Source: Tretioscincus oriximinensis
Taxonomy: Eukaryota > Chordata > Lepidosauria > Squamata > Gymnophthalmidae
DNA: 64,000 nucleotides
Direction of reading: 5' to 3'
Assembly (NCBI GenBank): GCA_022410635.1
Contig: JAJVDF010000168.1
Location: forward strand, 86,631 to 150,630
This document shows, piece after piece, positions 1 to 9,305 of the stretch; within the stretch, counting starts at the first letter, position 1; each line of letters opens with the position of its first letter. The position numbers and the translations under genes are program-made. Under the pieces are notes generated by a model, which worked only from the letters and a program-made list of their open reading frames with translations, ran no database searches and was not told where the DNA came from.

Positions 1-35
<35 letters not shown>

Positions 36-107
36 GTTATTAATATTGTTATTGTTGTTGTGGTTGTGGTTGTGGTAGTGGTTGTGGTAGTGGTTGTTGT
101 GGTTGTA

Positions 108-175
<68 letters not shown>
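1..175. repeat. ATT/TTG microsatellite, cut by window edge
   Basis: Positions 1-48 and about 105-174 are almost pure TTA triplets. Between them lies a diverged TTG/TGG-rich stretch (49-104). Both strands read as poly-Ile, poly-Leu or poly-Val, so open frames here are artefacts. The array may be the 3' tail of a LINE on the minus strand, as at 54,271-54,399, but I cannot recognise LINE sequence beside it. Confidence 0.95.
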
Positions 176-176
<1 letters not shown>

Positions 177-1112
177 GACACAAAAAAACCCTCCAGTCTG
201 AAATCGTGCTTTCCGGTATCTTCTGCAAGGGGAGTTTATATACTCCCACCCAATACATTTTTTTCCTTCCACCTGTGGATCAGCTCCTGAATGGCATTCC
301 TTGTACTGTATGTTAACCACAAAGGGAAGCTGCTCAAACACAGCTGAACAATGCCATGTGGTTTCCTGACACATGCTGCCTTTTCACCTTCCCCACATCA
401 AAAAACTTTCTCCCTTATCTATAGGCCACCAAACTTTTTCTCCCTCTTCCTAATCTTTGCTTTGGGCCTTTTTCAAATACAATATTCACTGGGAAATCAG
501 TAGGAAAGGATGAAAGCCTGCTGAGGTGATAGCATGTCCCCAAATCCATCAAAGCGTCACAAAGGGGCTCGGAGGCTGGGTGTGCCCCGGGGGGCGGGGG
601 GGCGGGGGGGGGGGCGGTATGTTTTCCTTCCCATTGTTTCCACCTGGACCTGCAACCCAACACCCCCTTTTTTGTGTCTGGTTCTGCTGCAGTTTTTAAA
701 ATGCATGATTAATTTCCTCCCCTCTTAGAGAACCCAAGGAAGTTCTTGTTAGGTTGACTTGTCTTTCCTGTTTATAGGGCTGCTTCTTAGTTTTGGGTTT
801 GCATCACGTTGAAAAGAAGGGATTCCCAGAAGAAAAGGCAAAGTTTTAGAAGTGGCTTCTGATCCTCTATGCCAGGATGGGGAACCTTTTCTTCTGCCAG
901 GGGTCATTTGGGTAGTCAGTGGCAGACTGGATCTACCAATAGAAGTTGCCAGGAAACAAACAGGGGCACCCATTAGAGAGCAGGGCAGCAGCATGGGGGA
1001 GCACGTTGGGATGACGGTGCACACATGCTAACCCACATACGCCATGTACCAATTTGCCACCCAGCGCGTACTGGAATTCATGTACAATTTTGTTANCAGG
1101 GCTGCTTCTGTA
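176..1112. other. No gene seen; G-rich run and possible old DNA-transposon piece
   Basis: No coding exon or named repeat is supported. Positions 589-617 are a G-run broken only by single C bases. Around 868-1000 the text resembles the end of a hAT-like interspersed repeat (a 'ggggaaccttttcttctgccag' type motif), but without a visible partner end or target duplication this is only a suggestion. Confidence 0.5.
589..617 (+). repeat. G-rich tract, potential G-quadruplex
   Basis: A run of nearly thirty G with three isolated C bases, following CCCC. Four or more G-runs of at least three are present, which fits the sequence rule for a G-quadruplex. Function is not implied. Confidence 0.7.
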
Positions 1113-1357
1113 TGAACATAAGAACATAAGAAGAGCCATACCGGATCGGGCCGGAGCCCATCTAGTCCAGCATTCTCTCACACACAAAGTCCCACCAGAT
1201 GTATTTCAGGAGTCCTGTCTGTTGCTCCATCCCGGAGGCAACACCCAGACATCCATCCTAGTATCCATTTATACCCTTGGTGTCCATAAACCTGTCTAGT
1301 CCTGTCTTGAAACTATCCAAGCTGTTAGCTGCCTCTACCTCTTCAGGTAGGGATCTG
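1113..1357 (-). mobile_element. CR1-clade LINE, 3' end
   Basis: Read on the minus strand this is the 3' end of a CR1-type LINE. It ends with the tandem 'TTCTTATGTTCTTATGTTC' motif at 1113-1130. Upstream (higher coordinates) is the coding tail that gives the conserved 'LDSFKTGLDRFMDTKG'-like reverse transcriptase C-terminus in better copies. It is 5'-truncated and directly abuts another CR1 3' end at 1360. Confidence 0.85.
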
Positions 1358-1359
1358 AT

Positions 1360-1627
1360 AAGAACATAATGAGAGCCGTACTGGATCAGGCCAGANCCCA
1401 TCTAGTCCAGCCTTGTGTCTCACACAGAGGCCCACCAGATGCACCTGGGCAGTCTGAACAGAGGAAAGCAAAATATGCTCCTGTTCATGACTCCCTGCAA
1501 ATGGCATTTCAGGAGCACTGCCCGTTGCTCCATCCCGGAGGCAACATCCAGACATCCATCCTAGTACCCATTTATATCCTTGGTGTCCTTAAATCTGTCT
1601 AACCGTCTTGAAGCTATCCCAAGCACA
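1360..1627 (-). mobile_element. CR1-clade LINE, 3' end (second, adjacent copy)
   Basis: Same family and orientation as the copy at 1113-1357, starting 'aagaacataatgagagcc' and including the conserved block around 'cacctgggcagtctgaacag'. The end-to-end arrangement suggests that one insertion landed at the 3' end of the other, or that they were co-mobilised. Confidence 0.85.
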
Positions 1628-2299
1628 GAATGTCCTGGACTAATCAAACTTTTAAAATGGATGTAAGCCTGGGGATGGGCCCATCAGGCATGTTGGCACC
1701 CCGGCCAGATGCCCCGTGGATATTTATAGCACCCCTTGAGGGGCAAAACCCCTTTCCACTCTCAGCTTCCATCCCCACTTCTTCCTTCTACCTATGCCCA
1801 TCCAGGCTCAAAAAATTGAAGGTGTCATGGCATCCAAGTGGCATCTAAATTAGTCAGTGCAGCCACAGGCCTTTGCCTGGGAAGCAGGCCTTGCGTCACT
1901 CCCTCCAAGGCAGGGAACCCTAATGGTTCTGCAGGGAACTTGCTGGGGGCCATACCAAATGCTTCCTTGGGGAGGATGCCACTGGATGGACTAAATGATT
2001 CTATGGGCCGGATCCAACCCTTGGGCNTTGGGTTCCCCAGTCTTGTTTTATGCACTTTCAATGTCAAACCTGCATTAGAAAGTTCAGAGGTACTCGTGTT
2101 GGATTAACTGTATCAACAGGCATTCACATTAAGCAGACTGGGCAGCATTAGAATGGAGACAATGTGTTGCAGATTTGACATGTGCCTCTTGCAGACCCAT
2201 GCAGCTCACTTCTTCTGCTCTATGTATGCAGCTCACTTCTTCTGCTCTATGTATGCAGCTTTGCTTTAATCCAGAACGGACACCATTGGTAAGGAGGCA
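1628..2299. other. No gene seen; unassigned sequence
   Basis: No exon, RNA gene or nameable repeat. It contains a short local direct repeat, 'gcagctcacttcttctgctc', near 2209-2228 and 2229-2248, each copy followed by 'tatgtatgcagct' or similar. Confidence 0.5.
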
Positions 2300-2416
2300 G
2301 TAATGACAATTGGTTAGAGTGCTGAATACTTACCTGGTCATCTCCCAGTTTAGTTCCACATCTTTCCTGAAACCAGCTGGGTGACCTTGGGCCAGTCACA
2401 GTTTTTTAGACTCTTG
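2300..2416 (+). mobile_element. tRNA-derived SINE with Sauria-like body, 5' part (interrupted)
   Basis: The tRNA-like head 'tggttagagtgctgaatac' is followed by the body motif 'gtgaccttgggccagtcaca', diagnostic of squamate Sauria-type SINEs. The copy breaks off after 'ttttttagactcttga' and resumes at 3013 with 'agccccgcctacttcac', the next segment of the same SINE body. The gap is filled by two other SINEs. Confidence 0.8.
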
Positions 2417-2419
2417 AAG

Positions 2420-2655
2420 GTATAAATGGTGCAGTTGCTAAGAGCCATAGTTTCAACCGAGAGATCTGGTTTCGTGCCCATGTGTCAGACGTGGAGAGGG
2501 ATGAGCACCCTCTATTGGCTTTCAGCTATAGCCAATTCAGCGATTCGAAAGACAGTTGATTTGCAATCTACATTTCAATTAGATAAATGAGTACCACCCT
2601 TACCTGGATAGGAAGATAGAATAGATTTAAGCCTTTGGGTGAAAATTAACCTTGA
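2420..2655 (+). mobile_element. tRNA-derived SINE with RTE/BovB-like tail, old copy (interrupted)
   Basis: A diverged copy of the SINE family seen more clearly at 2656-2960, 19,871-20,180, 23,030-23,350 and 34,838-35,233. It has the head 'agagatctggtttcgtgccc' (pol III B-box-like), 'gcaccct', a 'gattcgaaag' core and 'ggaagatagaat', and stops at 'aaccttg'. Its tail seems to resume at 2963-2992 ('gtggggtacaaaaaccag'). Confidence 0.7.
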
Positions 2656-2960
2656 TTGAAGAAGAAGAAGAAGAACTCGGTTCTTATACCCCGCTTTTCT
2701 CACCTTTCAAGGGACTCAAAGCNGCTTACAAGGATATATTTTGCCCGAAGGCTCACATTCTATCTTCCCCACCAGGCTATGGTGGTTCCCATGTATCTAC
2801 TTGCANTCAGTTGCAATTTCTTGCANTTNNTGCTTTCGAATAGCTGGGTTGGCTAGAGCTACAGGCTAGTGGAAGGTGCTCACCCCTCCCCACATTCCAC
2901 ACAGGGCTTCGAAACCCCATCTCCCAGGCGAGAGACGNATTCCTAAGCAACTGAGCTATC
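2656..2960 (-). mobile_element. tRNA-derived SINE with RTE/BovB-like tail
   Basis: On the minus strand the head carries A-box-like 'tagctcagttgc' and B-box-like 'gtttcgaagcc', typical of a tRNA-derived pol III promoter. The middle has 'gattcgaaag'-like and 'ggggaagatagaat' blocks. The tail has 'gagaaaagcggggtataag' and ends in (TTC)n. The tail matches the 3' end shared by Sauria SINEs and the BovB/RTE LINEs thought to move them. The copy is inserted inside an older, opposite-strand member of its own family. Confidence 0.85.
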
Positions 2961-2962
2961 TG

Positions 2963-2992
2963 GGGTGGGGTACAAAAACCAGATTATCATTG
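2963..2992 (+). mobile_element. Resumed tail of the interrupted SINE at 2420
   Basis: 'gtggggtacaaaaaccag' matches the 'gcggggtataagaacc' tail of the SINE family on the plus strand, right after the head end of the inserted minus-strand copy. It is too short to be certain alone; position and orientation fit. Confidence 0.55.
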
Positions 2993-3012
2993 TTNTCCTT
3001 TTTTAAATTCTT

Positions 3013-3065
3013 CTCTTAGCCCCGCCTACTTCACAATTTGTCTGTTGTGGAGAAAGCAACAAANG
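3013..3065 (+). mobile_element. Resumed body of the Sauria-like SINE at 2300
   Basis: 'agccccgcctacttcac' followed by 'tgtctgttgtggagaaagc' is the segment that follows 'ctttgaactctctc' in the intact relative at 17,546-17,786. This shows that the 2300-2416 copy was split by about 600 bp of other SINEs. Confidence 0.75.
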
Positions 3066-4185
3066 TTTTGTTTTTGTTATTATCATTAACGTTTATTTAT
3101 ATAGTGCTAACCATGGATGATGATGATGATCTATTATTCTGATCAGAGGATCCATTTGTTCTTTGAGAAAGTATTAAATTAGTTTATAGAGCAGAGGCTG
3201 GCCTGAATCTTTCTTTCAAAGGACACTTTCCTAAGTTTGCACACATTTTAAAGAGCTTTCCTATTAGGCTGCCTTCAGAAAAAGAAAGAAAGAAATCAAA
3301 CAGATTGTTTTTTCATAGTGTGAGCAGCAAAACCAGATAGGGGAGGCACAGAATTTAAAGCTTTAATCAGTATTTAAAAACAAAGCTCTCAAGGAGCGAT
3401 TACAAGTTAACTTTGTGGTGTTTGCTGGCTGGCTGGCTGCAATGTTTGCACAGCCACACTATGTGTGAGAGAGTAATGGATTTATCTAGATAAGGGGAAG
3501 TGAGACTTGCCAGAAAATTAAATAATGAAATATCAAGGTCAAAGCCACGATAAGACCCTATTTTTCACACACTTGAAAGCAAGGGTGACAGTATTCAAGG
3601 GAGTGGGTGTCCATTCCAAAGCAAAACCCTCTTGCCCATCAGGAAAAGGAAACACCTATTACTAATAACTTTTGCTTCTGGGCCCAAACTGGTTGTAGTG
3701 GGTTTGGATTGTGTCTCAGAATAGGACCTGCTGTCCACATGCTGGTGCAGGCTATATGGCAGGTCTACAAGACCTGGAACAGAAATTTTGCAGACTGGAA
3801 AAGAGGACTGTTCACAAGGTACAGCTTATAATGCCTGTAGCCACACTTTCCCCACACCCATGAATGCTGCAAAACTTATGTTCCACTTTTTTGGTGATAG
3901 TCTTAGGCAAAGGTTCCCACATAAAATCTGGGACAGAACATTGTGTCTTTAATGGCTCTAGAAGAGAGGACTTTTTACCAGGTGCAGCTTCTAATGTCTG
4001 CTGCCCCTGAAGGGGAAAATCACTCTTCCACACTTATTAAAGTTTCCAAGCTTTATTGGGGATTTTATCCTAGGCAGGGTACACCTGGGTGGTCCTTAAC
4101 ATCAAAATGCACCAGGTTTTATTCTGACCCAGAATAAGGTCTGCAGGTTAACAACAGCCACAGCAAGACCTGTGCTAGCCAAGAA
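3066..4185. other. No gene seen; unique and degenerate repeat sequence
   Basis: No coding exon is supported. Positions 3105-3130 hold a short GAT repeat. 3721-3790 is related to the short module found in CR1 copies at 9005 and 41,070. 3912-3945 ('ttcccacataaaatctggga') recurs at 13,428 and 44,225, pointing to an old interspersed repeat I cannot name. Confidence 0.5.
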
Positions 4186-4287
4186 GATCATAAGAGGAGC
4201 CCTACTGAATGGGGCCAGAGCGCAACTAGTCAGAATTCTGTTGCACCCAGTGGCTCACCAATTGCACCAGAGCAGTCTGGAGCAGAA
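4186..4287 (-). mobile_element. CR1-clade LINE 3' end, older copy (interrupted)
   Basis: The minus-strand CR1 3' end starts at 'atcataagaggagccctact' and breaks at 'agcagaag', where a younger CR1 begins. The same older copy resumes near 4637 with 'ggttcttcaggaatcctgcc'. Confidence 0.75.
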
Positions 4288-4636
4288 GAACATAAGAACA
4301 TAAGAAGAGCTTACTGGATCAGGCCACAGCCCATCAAGTCCAGCATTCTGTGTCACACAGAGGCCCACCAGATGCACCTGGGCAGTCTGAACAGAGGAAA
4401 GCAAAATATGCTCCTGTTTATGACTCCCTGCAAATGGTCCTGCCTATTGCTCCATCCCAAAGGCAACATCCAGACATCCAGCCTAGTATCCATTTATACC
4501 CTTGGTGTCCATAAACCTGTCTAGTCCTGTCTTGAAACTATCCAAGATGTTAGCTACTTCAGGAAGTAAATTCCAGAGGCCGATGGCCCTCTGGGTGAAA
4601 AAATACTTTCCTTTGTCTGTTCTCACTTTTCTAAAG
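4288..4636 (-). mobile_element. CR1-clade LINE 3' end, younger insertion
   Basis: A well-preserved minus-strand copy inserted in an older CR1. It translates on the minus strand to a reverse transcriptase C-terminus with 'FFTQRAIGLWNLLPE' and 'SFKTGLDRFMDTKGI', the pattern that closes CR1 and related LINE ORF2 proteins. The 3' end carries tandem 'ATGTTCTT'. Confidence 0.85.
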
Positions 4637-4906
4637 TGGTTCTTCAGGAATCCTGCCTGTTGCTCCATCTCAGAGGCAGGACCAAGAGAACCTTGCTAGT
4701 AGCTATATATACCCTTGGCTTCCATTAACTTGCCTAATCCTGTCTTAAAGCTNTCTAGGCTGCTTAGCTACCATTGCCTCTTCTGAAAATAGCGGTAAAT
4801 TCCACAGACCAATGACCCTTTGGGTGGAAAAATATTTTCCCATGTCTGCCCTAACCCTTCTGCTTATCAGTTTCAAGGAATGCCCCCTTGAGAATAACAT
4901 GTGGAC
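4637..4906 (-). mobile_element. CR1-clade LINE, resumed older copy
   Basis: Continues the older CR1 of 4186-4287. The minus-strand translation again gives 'YFSTQRVIGLWNLP', more degraded than in the younger copy, as expected for the older insertion. Confidence 0.75.
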
Positions 4907-5494
4907 CTCATGGCTCTTAAACCCCTTTCTGGCACAGAATAAAGCCTGGTGCAGTTTGAGCTTTAGACTTAGATGCACTAGGTCTTGTTCTGAACGACAT
5001 CCAGTGCACAGAGATCCTTATTTCAGAAGGTAGCAGTTATTTCCATGCTTCACCCCTCCTCCAAATTCAACTTAAAAGTACCGTGTATGCTTCTATTTTT
5101 AGAGTTCACTGATAAATGTTTAAGGAGTCTTAAAAGCTTATGGTGCAAAAGGGCAGAAGATTTCCAGTGTGGAGGCTTCCCCAACCTGATTCCCTTAAGA
5201 CTGCAGCTTCNGTCTCTCTTTTCCTAGTGCAAAATATCTGAGAAACATTCTGAATCCAGCAAGGATTGGCTGTCTTGAAATAAGAGACACAAGTGAAGCC
5301 TGTGAAGGAGTTACAGCCAAATGAATTCATCCAGGNCCTTTTGACACAGGTTTATAATGCACTTTAAGAGCTCCCAGTTGCTCACTATCTGTGTGGGAAT
5401 AGTACTATGATCATCAGATGTGTTGTCAGAGTTCCCTAAAACCCATTGCCAGTGAAGCACAATAATCTGCNCTGCATATGTAAAAACATTGCTA
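4907..5494. other. No gene seen; degenerate sequence
   Basis: No exon is supported. 'cagaataaagcctggtgcag' near 4937 and 'atgcactaggtcttgttctg' near 4974 resemble text at 4103-4135, so an old, unnamed repeat may be present. Confidence 0.4.
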
Positions 5495-5772
5495 AAATCC
5501 ACACTCTGGTAACTTCTAGATTGGACTGCTGTAATGCACTCTATATGGGGCTGCCCTTGAAAATGGGTTGGAAGCTGCCGTTGGGGCAGAAGGCAGCATT
5601 TGGCTGCTGACCAAATGACTGGCTGGACATATCACACCAGTCTTCAAAGAGTTGCACTGGCTCACAATCTGGCTACCAAGCCCAATTCAGGGTGTTAACT
5701 TTAACTTATAAGGCCATAAATAACGTGGGCCCCAAATACTTATAGGAAAGCCTTCTTCTACATCAACCTGTC
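5495..5772 (+). mobile_element. L2-clade LINE, RT C-terminal part (split by LTR)
   Basis: The plus-strand translation contains '[14 protein letters not shown]', 'HWLTIWLPSPIQGVN' and 'LTYKAINNVGPKYL' in shifting frames. This is the 'LDYCNALY...LHWLP...YKALN.LGP.YL' series that marks L2 reverse transcriptases. It breaks at 5772 in 'cctgtc' and resumes at 6831 in 'cctgtccgtg'. Confidence 0.85.
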
Positions 5773-6829
5773 TGTTGGGGTTAGCTATAGAGGAATATAT
5801 TAACTGGCATTAATATATGTGATATAAAATATACTAGGATTGACCTTTGCTAGCCAAGGGAGGCCTGGGTGGAAAAATTTGAAAAATCTCTGGTCACCCC
5901 AGCCCCAGGAGGTAAACAGGAGAAGCCAAATCTCCCTTCCTGTCCTGAGGGCATATCTCATTCATGAAACCTGGCCAGACTGAATGGATTAATGACACCC
6001 ATTGTGGCAAAAGGGCATTCATTGTTTAACTGGCCATGCACCTGGGCTAAACCCATTAGATTGATAGTGGCAGCAAGGAAGCTCATTAAAGCTCTACTCC
6101 TAAGGAGTGAATCATAGTTCCCCAGGTCCTGGAAGGCAATAGTCTTGCCATGGGTCAAGTAAGGGTCAATCTTGTATTTTGCAACCATACCATATTTGGC
6201 ATTTCCTGACACAGGCTGCACCTCCTTTGGGAGGAGAGTAACGCGTCACACAGGTGTCACAACCTGGGCACACCTCCGATCCGCCCTAACCCACGTGTTC
6301 TGTACCACCCTTTCTGACATCACGATATTGATCCACGCCTTCTGATATTGTAGTCAATAAAAGCCTCTGCACAACTGTGTTCTGGAATGTCTCATAGCCC
6401 TATGAGCCTCCTGGATCACCTTTGAGCCCAAGCTATAAGAACATAAGAACATAAGAAGAGCCATACTGGATCAGGCCACAGCCCCATCAAGTCCAGCATT
6501 CTGTGTCACACAGAGGCCCACCAGATGCACCTGGGCAGTCCGAACAGAGGAAAGCAAAATATGCTGCTCCTGTTCGTGACTCCCTGCAAATGGTATTTCA
6601 AGAGTCCTGCCTGTTGCTCCATCCCGGAGGCTACATCCAGACAACTATCTTAGTATCCATTTATACCCTTAGTGTCCATAAACCTGTCTAGTCCTGTCTT
6701 GAAACTATCCAAGCTGTTAGCTACCACTATGGTTTCCATGCGAATCTACTTTACACGTGTCTGCACGCTTTGGATCTAGCTACCTTAGACAAGCTAAGGA
6801 GCCGAATAACGGGTAAGCAAACCCCTATT
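5773..6829 (+). mobile_element. Probable solo LTR inserted in L2, itself interrupted by CR1
   Basis: The segment splits an L2 whose two halves rejoin cleanly, and the 7-bp 'acctgtc' lies at both edges (5766-5772 and 6830-6836, one base shared with the end). It starts TGTTGGGGTT and ends AACCCCTATTA, an imperfect inverted terminus. An AATAAA at 6357-6362, followed by 'agcctctgcacaactgtg', looks like an LTR polyadenylation region on the plus strand. A CR1 at 6435-6728 sits inside. Without it the LTR would be about 760 bp. No internal retroviral genes are present. The non-canonical TA end leaves some doubt. Confidence 0.55.
6435..6728 (-). mobile_element. CR1-clade LINE 3' end inside the LTR
   Basis: Minus-strand CR1 with doubled 'aagaacataagaacataag' at its 3' end and the usual coding tail toward 6728. 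It is well preserved and younger than the LTR it interrupts. Confidence 0.85.
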
Positions 6830-6830
6830 A

Positions 6831-7145
6831 CCTGTCCGTGCCTTAGGATCTGCAGGGGAGGCCCTCCTGGTTCTACCAACACTTTCAACAGCAAATGGAA
6901 TGGAAACCCAGGGCAGGGCCTTCTCGGAGGTTGGCCCCAGTCTATGGAATCATTTTCCCCTACAGGTGCGTCAGTTACCATCACTGTATTATTTTAGAAT
7001 ATCTTTGAAGATGCACCTCTTCCACCTGGCCTATGACTGAAGAAATGTCACTATTCTTCCCACATTCAGATACTGTTTTGGTACTGTTTGAAATTTGTGC
7101 ATTCTGTATTGTTGTTTTATTGTTGGCCGCCCTGAGACCTGCTGT
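6831..7145 (+). mobile_element. L2-clade LINE, resumed 3' part
   Basis: Continues the L2 of 5495-5772: 'ggatctgcaggggaggccct', a 'RAFSEVGPSLWNHFP'-like segment, then the 3' UTR ending 'ggccgccctgagacct'. The final (AAAT)n tail is lost. Confidence 0.85.
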
Positions 7146-7915
7146 TTTTGAGTCATGAATTACCTTTAATCAACTGTTTGAACATCTCCATGGGCAATTC
7201 TGTGCAGTTTACCTGACATAAATACCCAAGTGGTTTGTTACTGCCTGCACCCAAAGAGTTTATCTGTTTTTCATGCAGTTTGTTACACAGTTAAGCTAAA
7301 ATCTCTCCGTTATTTATGCATAGTAAAACTTGAAAAGCAACACAAGCATTTTGCTATTCTCTCCATCCACTCCCAGCCCCCCGCCACTCAACATATTTTG
7401 AATATTGGAAATATGAAGATGCGGAAAAGGTCTTCTATTTCCCCCTTCTCTTTCAATGTTTCTGTTTTAATAATCTCTATCAATATTGGTTTTTAGCAGA
7501 TTTTAATGTCAACTGGGGATTAATGTGCATTAATTGAATTGTCTGTATTTCCTTTTCTGAGCACCAAAGGATTTGGTATTAATACTGATGATCCCAATAA
7601 GACTTTTCCATGTAATCTGAATTTTCTCAACTTCCAACAATAATTTATATTAGAAATAAAAAGAATTAATTTTGTTACTGTCTCTTAAAAAAAAATATTA
7701 GTGAGGCTGGTAAAGACGGTTGTACTGCAAATTGAATTTCTTTTATGAAAACTGTAAAAGAAGAGGAGAGTGCAAATCTGGAAGGAAGGCTTTAATTAAA
7801 CCTTGGAACTCCCTCCACATGATGTATTAAAGACCGTGATGATTTTAAAATCCAGACTAACCCAATCGGGAGTCTGTGCATACATATCCCCATCCTTTCG
7901 TAAACAAACCATTAG
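7146..7915. other. No gene seen; AT-rich, mostly unique
   Basis: No exon, RNA gene or recognised repeat. 7916-7971 forms the left copy of a direct repeat flanking the next L2 and is listed separately. Confidence 0.5.
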
Positions 7916-7971
7916 AAAACCTTTAAATCCACATGGAACAGACAAGATGACTAACCTGGAAGTAAATACTG
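7916..7971 (+). repeat. Left copy of 56-bp direct repeat flanking L2
   Basis: It matches 8418-8473 with four mismatches over 56 bases (starts 'aaaacctttaaat', ends 'gaagtaaatactg'). The position immediately either side of a complete L2 3' fragment fits a target-site duplication. Confidence 0.85.
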
Positions 7972-8417
7972 CCCATCAGCTACCGAGCCCAATACAAGGT
8001 TTTGACTTTAACTTACAAGGCCCTAAATAACTTGGGCCCCAAATATCTAAAGGAACGCCTTCTCCCATACCAACCTGCCCGTCCTTTAAGATCTGCAGGA
8101 GAGGCCCTCCTGGTTGTACCACCCCTTTCAACAGCCAATGGAATGGGAACCCAGGCTAGGGCCTTCTCAGTGGTTGTCCCTCGTCTTTGGAATAGTCTCC
8201 CCCTCGAGGTGCGTCTGTCATCATCGTTGTATTCTTTTAGAAGGTCCTTGAAGACGCGTCTCTTTTACCTGGCCTTTGGCTGAAGAAATGTCATCTCTAT
8301 CCCTACTTTTAAATATCGTTTTATACTGTTTTAATTTTGTAATGATGTTTTACTGTTTTGGCCGCCCTGAGACCTTCGAGTATAGGGCGGGGTATAAGTA
8401 TAAATAAATAAATAAAT
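7972..8417 (+). mobile_element. L2-clade LINE, 3' fragment with (AAAT)n tail
   Basis: The plus strand encodes the L2 reverse transcriptase C-terminus in one open frame from 8002 to 8283: 'YKALNNLGPKYLKERL', 'RPLRSAGEALLVVPPLS', 'AFSVVVPRLWNSLPLEVR' and 'SFRRSLKTRLFYLAFG'. A 3' UTR follows, ending 'ccgccctgagaccttcgag', then 'ggggtataagtataaat' and tandem AAAT. It is the best L2 tail in the window and the reference for identifying the others. It is 5'-truncated, so not functional. Confidence 0.9.
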
Positions 8418-8473
8418 AAAACCTTTAAATACACATGGAACAGACAAGGTGATTAACCAGGAAGTAAATACTG
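8418..8473 (+). repeat. Right copy of 56-bp direct repeat flanking L2
   Basis: Partner of 7916-7971; see that entry. It begins within the AAAT tail, so the exact edge is uncertain by a few bases. Confidence 0.85.
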
Positions 8474-8868
8474 AGAATGCTCAGTATGCGATTCTGCATA
8501 GTCTTGTGCTAGTGTCTTCTCACAGTATCTTGGTAATCCCGCTAGGAATGGTACACACACTGGAAGGCTTTTCGTCTCTGTGGCTGCAGACCTGGCCATT
8601 TCAGAAAACATCAGCAAAAGAACATTCTGGGGTGGAATATAACACATGGAGTGGAGTCATTAGCATGGTTGGAAAACCTAATGTGCCTGCAGCCTTTGTC
8701 TGCATCCCAGCTCACTTTTGCAATTTCCTGACAAATCTGCATTCAATGAGTATATTATTTCACTTTCAAGGTGAAGAGTATTGATGGGAAATAAAAACCA
8801 TCTCTTCTTGATGCTGTCAAAATCACTATGTGAATTTTCTGCATAAAGATTCATAGGCTAGAGTTGTC
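8474..8868. other. No gene seen; unique sequence
   Basis: An open frame of 111 codons on the plus strand (8449-8784) has no recognisable motif, starts inside the duplicated L2 target site, and has no flanking splice or promoter evidence that I can defend. Confidence 0.4.
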
Positions 8869-9250
8869 ATAAGAGCATAAGAGGAGCCCTACCTAATGGG
8901 GCAAAAGCCCATCTTGCCCAGAATTCTCTCTCACAGAGGATCACCAATTGCACCAGGGCAGTCTCAAGCGTAAGAAGGGAAAAACCTCTCCTGTCCTCAA
9001 TTCCTAGAATAGGGATCTGCCATCCACAAGCTAGTGTAGACTATGGCAGGCCCTGAATGTCTATGGCATGTGTACGAGACAAGTGGGGCCTACCATTGTC
9101 TACAAAGGTTCATCAATTGCCTGTTACTCCAGCATCAAGAGATCCATCCTGGTAGCTATTTAAACTCTTGGCTTGTCTTATCCTGTCTTAAAGCTACCCA
9201 AACTGCTAGCTACCACCACCTCTTGTGAAAGAATATTCCATGCCTGAATT
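8869..9250 (-). mobile_element. CR1-clade LINE 3' end carrying a short extra module
   Basis: The minus-strand CR1 3' end begins 'tcataagagcataagaggag'. At about 9005-9105 it contains a module ('gggatctgccatccacaagc', 'gtgtagactatggcaggccc') that also occurs at the same place in the copy at 40,955-41,330. Beyond it the CR1 coding tail resumes ('cagcatcaagagatccatcc'). Confidence 0.75.
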
Positions 9251-9254
9251 TTCT

Positions 9255-9305
9255 GACAGTAAGGGTGATCAAACACTGGCACAGACTGCCACAGGAAGTG
9301 GTGAA
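9255..9305 (+). mobile_element. Second CR1 subfamily (bird-like 3' end), interrupted
   Basis: 'caaacactggcacagactgc' and 'cacaggaagtggtga' are the classical CR1 reverse transcriptase C-terminal region ('HWHRLPQEVV'). A SINE interrupts it at 9306 and it resumes at 9554. Confidence 0.8.

Noticed and set aside
60..290. Open frames rich in Val, Leu or Ile on both strands
   Set aside because: Produced by the ATT/TTG microsatellite.
868..1000. hAT-like end (ggggaacctttt...)
   Set aside because: Only one end seen; family assignment rests on memory of similar repeats.
2300..2416. Functional tRNA gene
   Set aside because: The A and B box-like motifs belong to a SINE with a diagnostic non-tRNA body.
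8449..8784. 111-codon open frame on the plus strand
   Set aside because: Starts inside the duplicated L2 target site, has no recognisable motif and no exon support.
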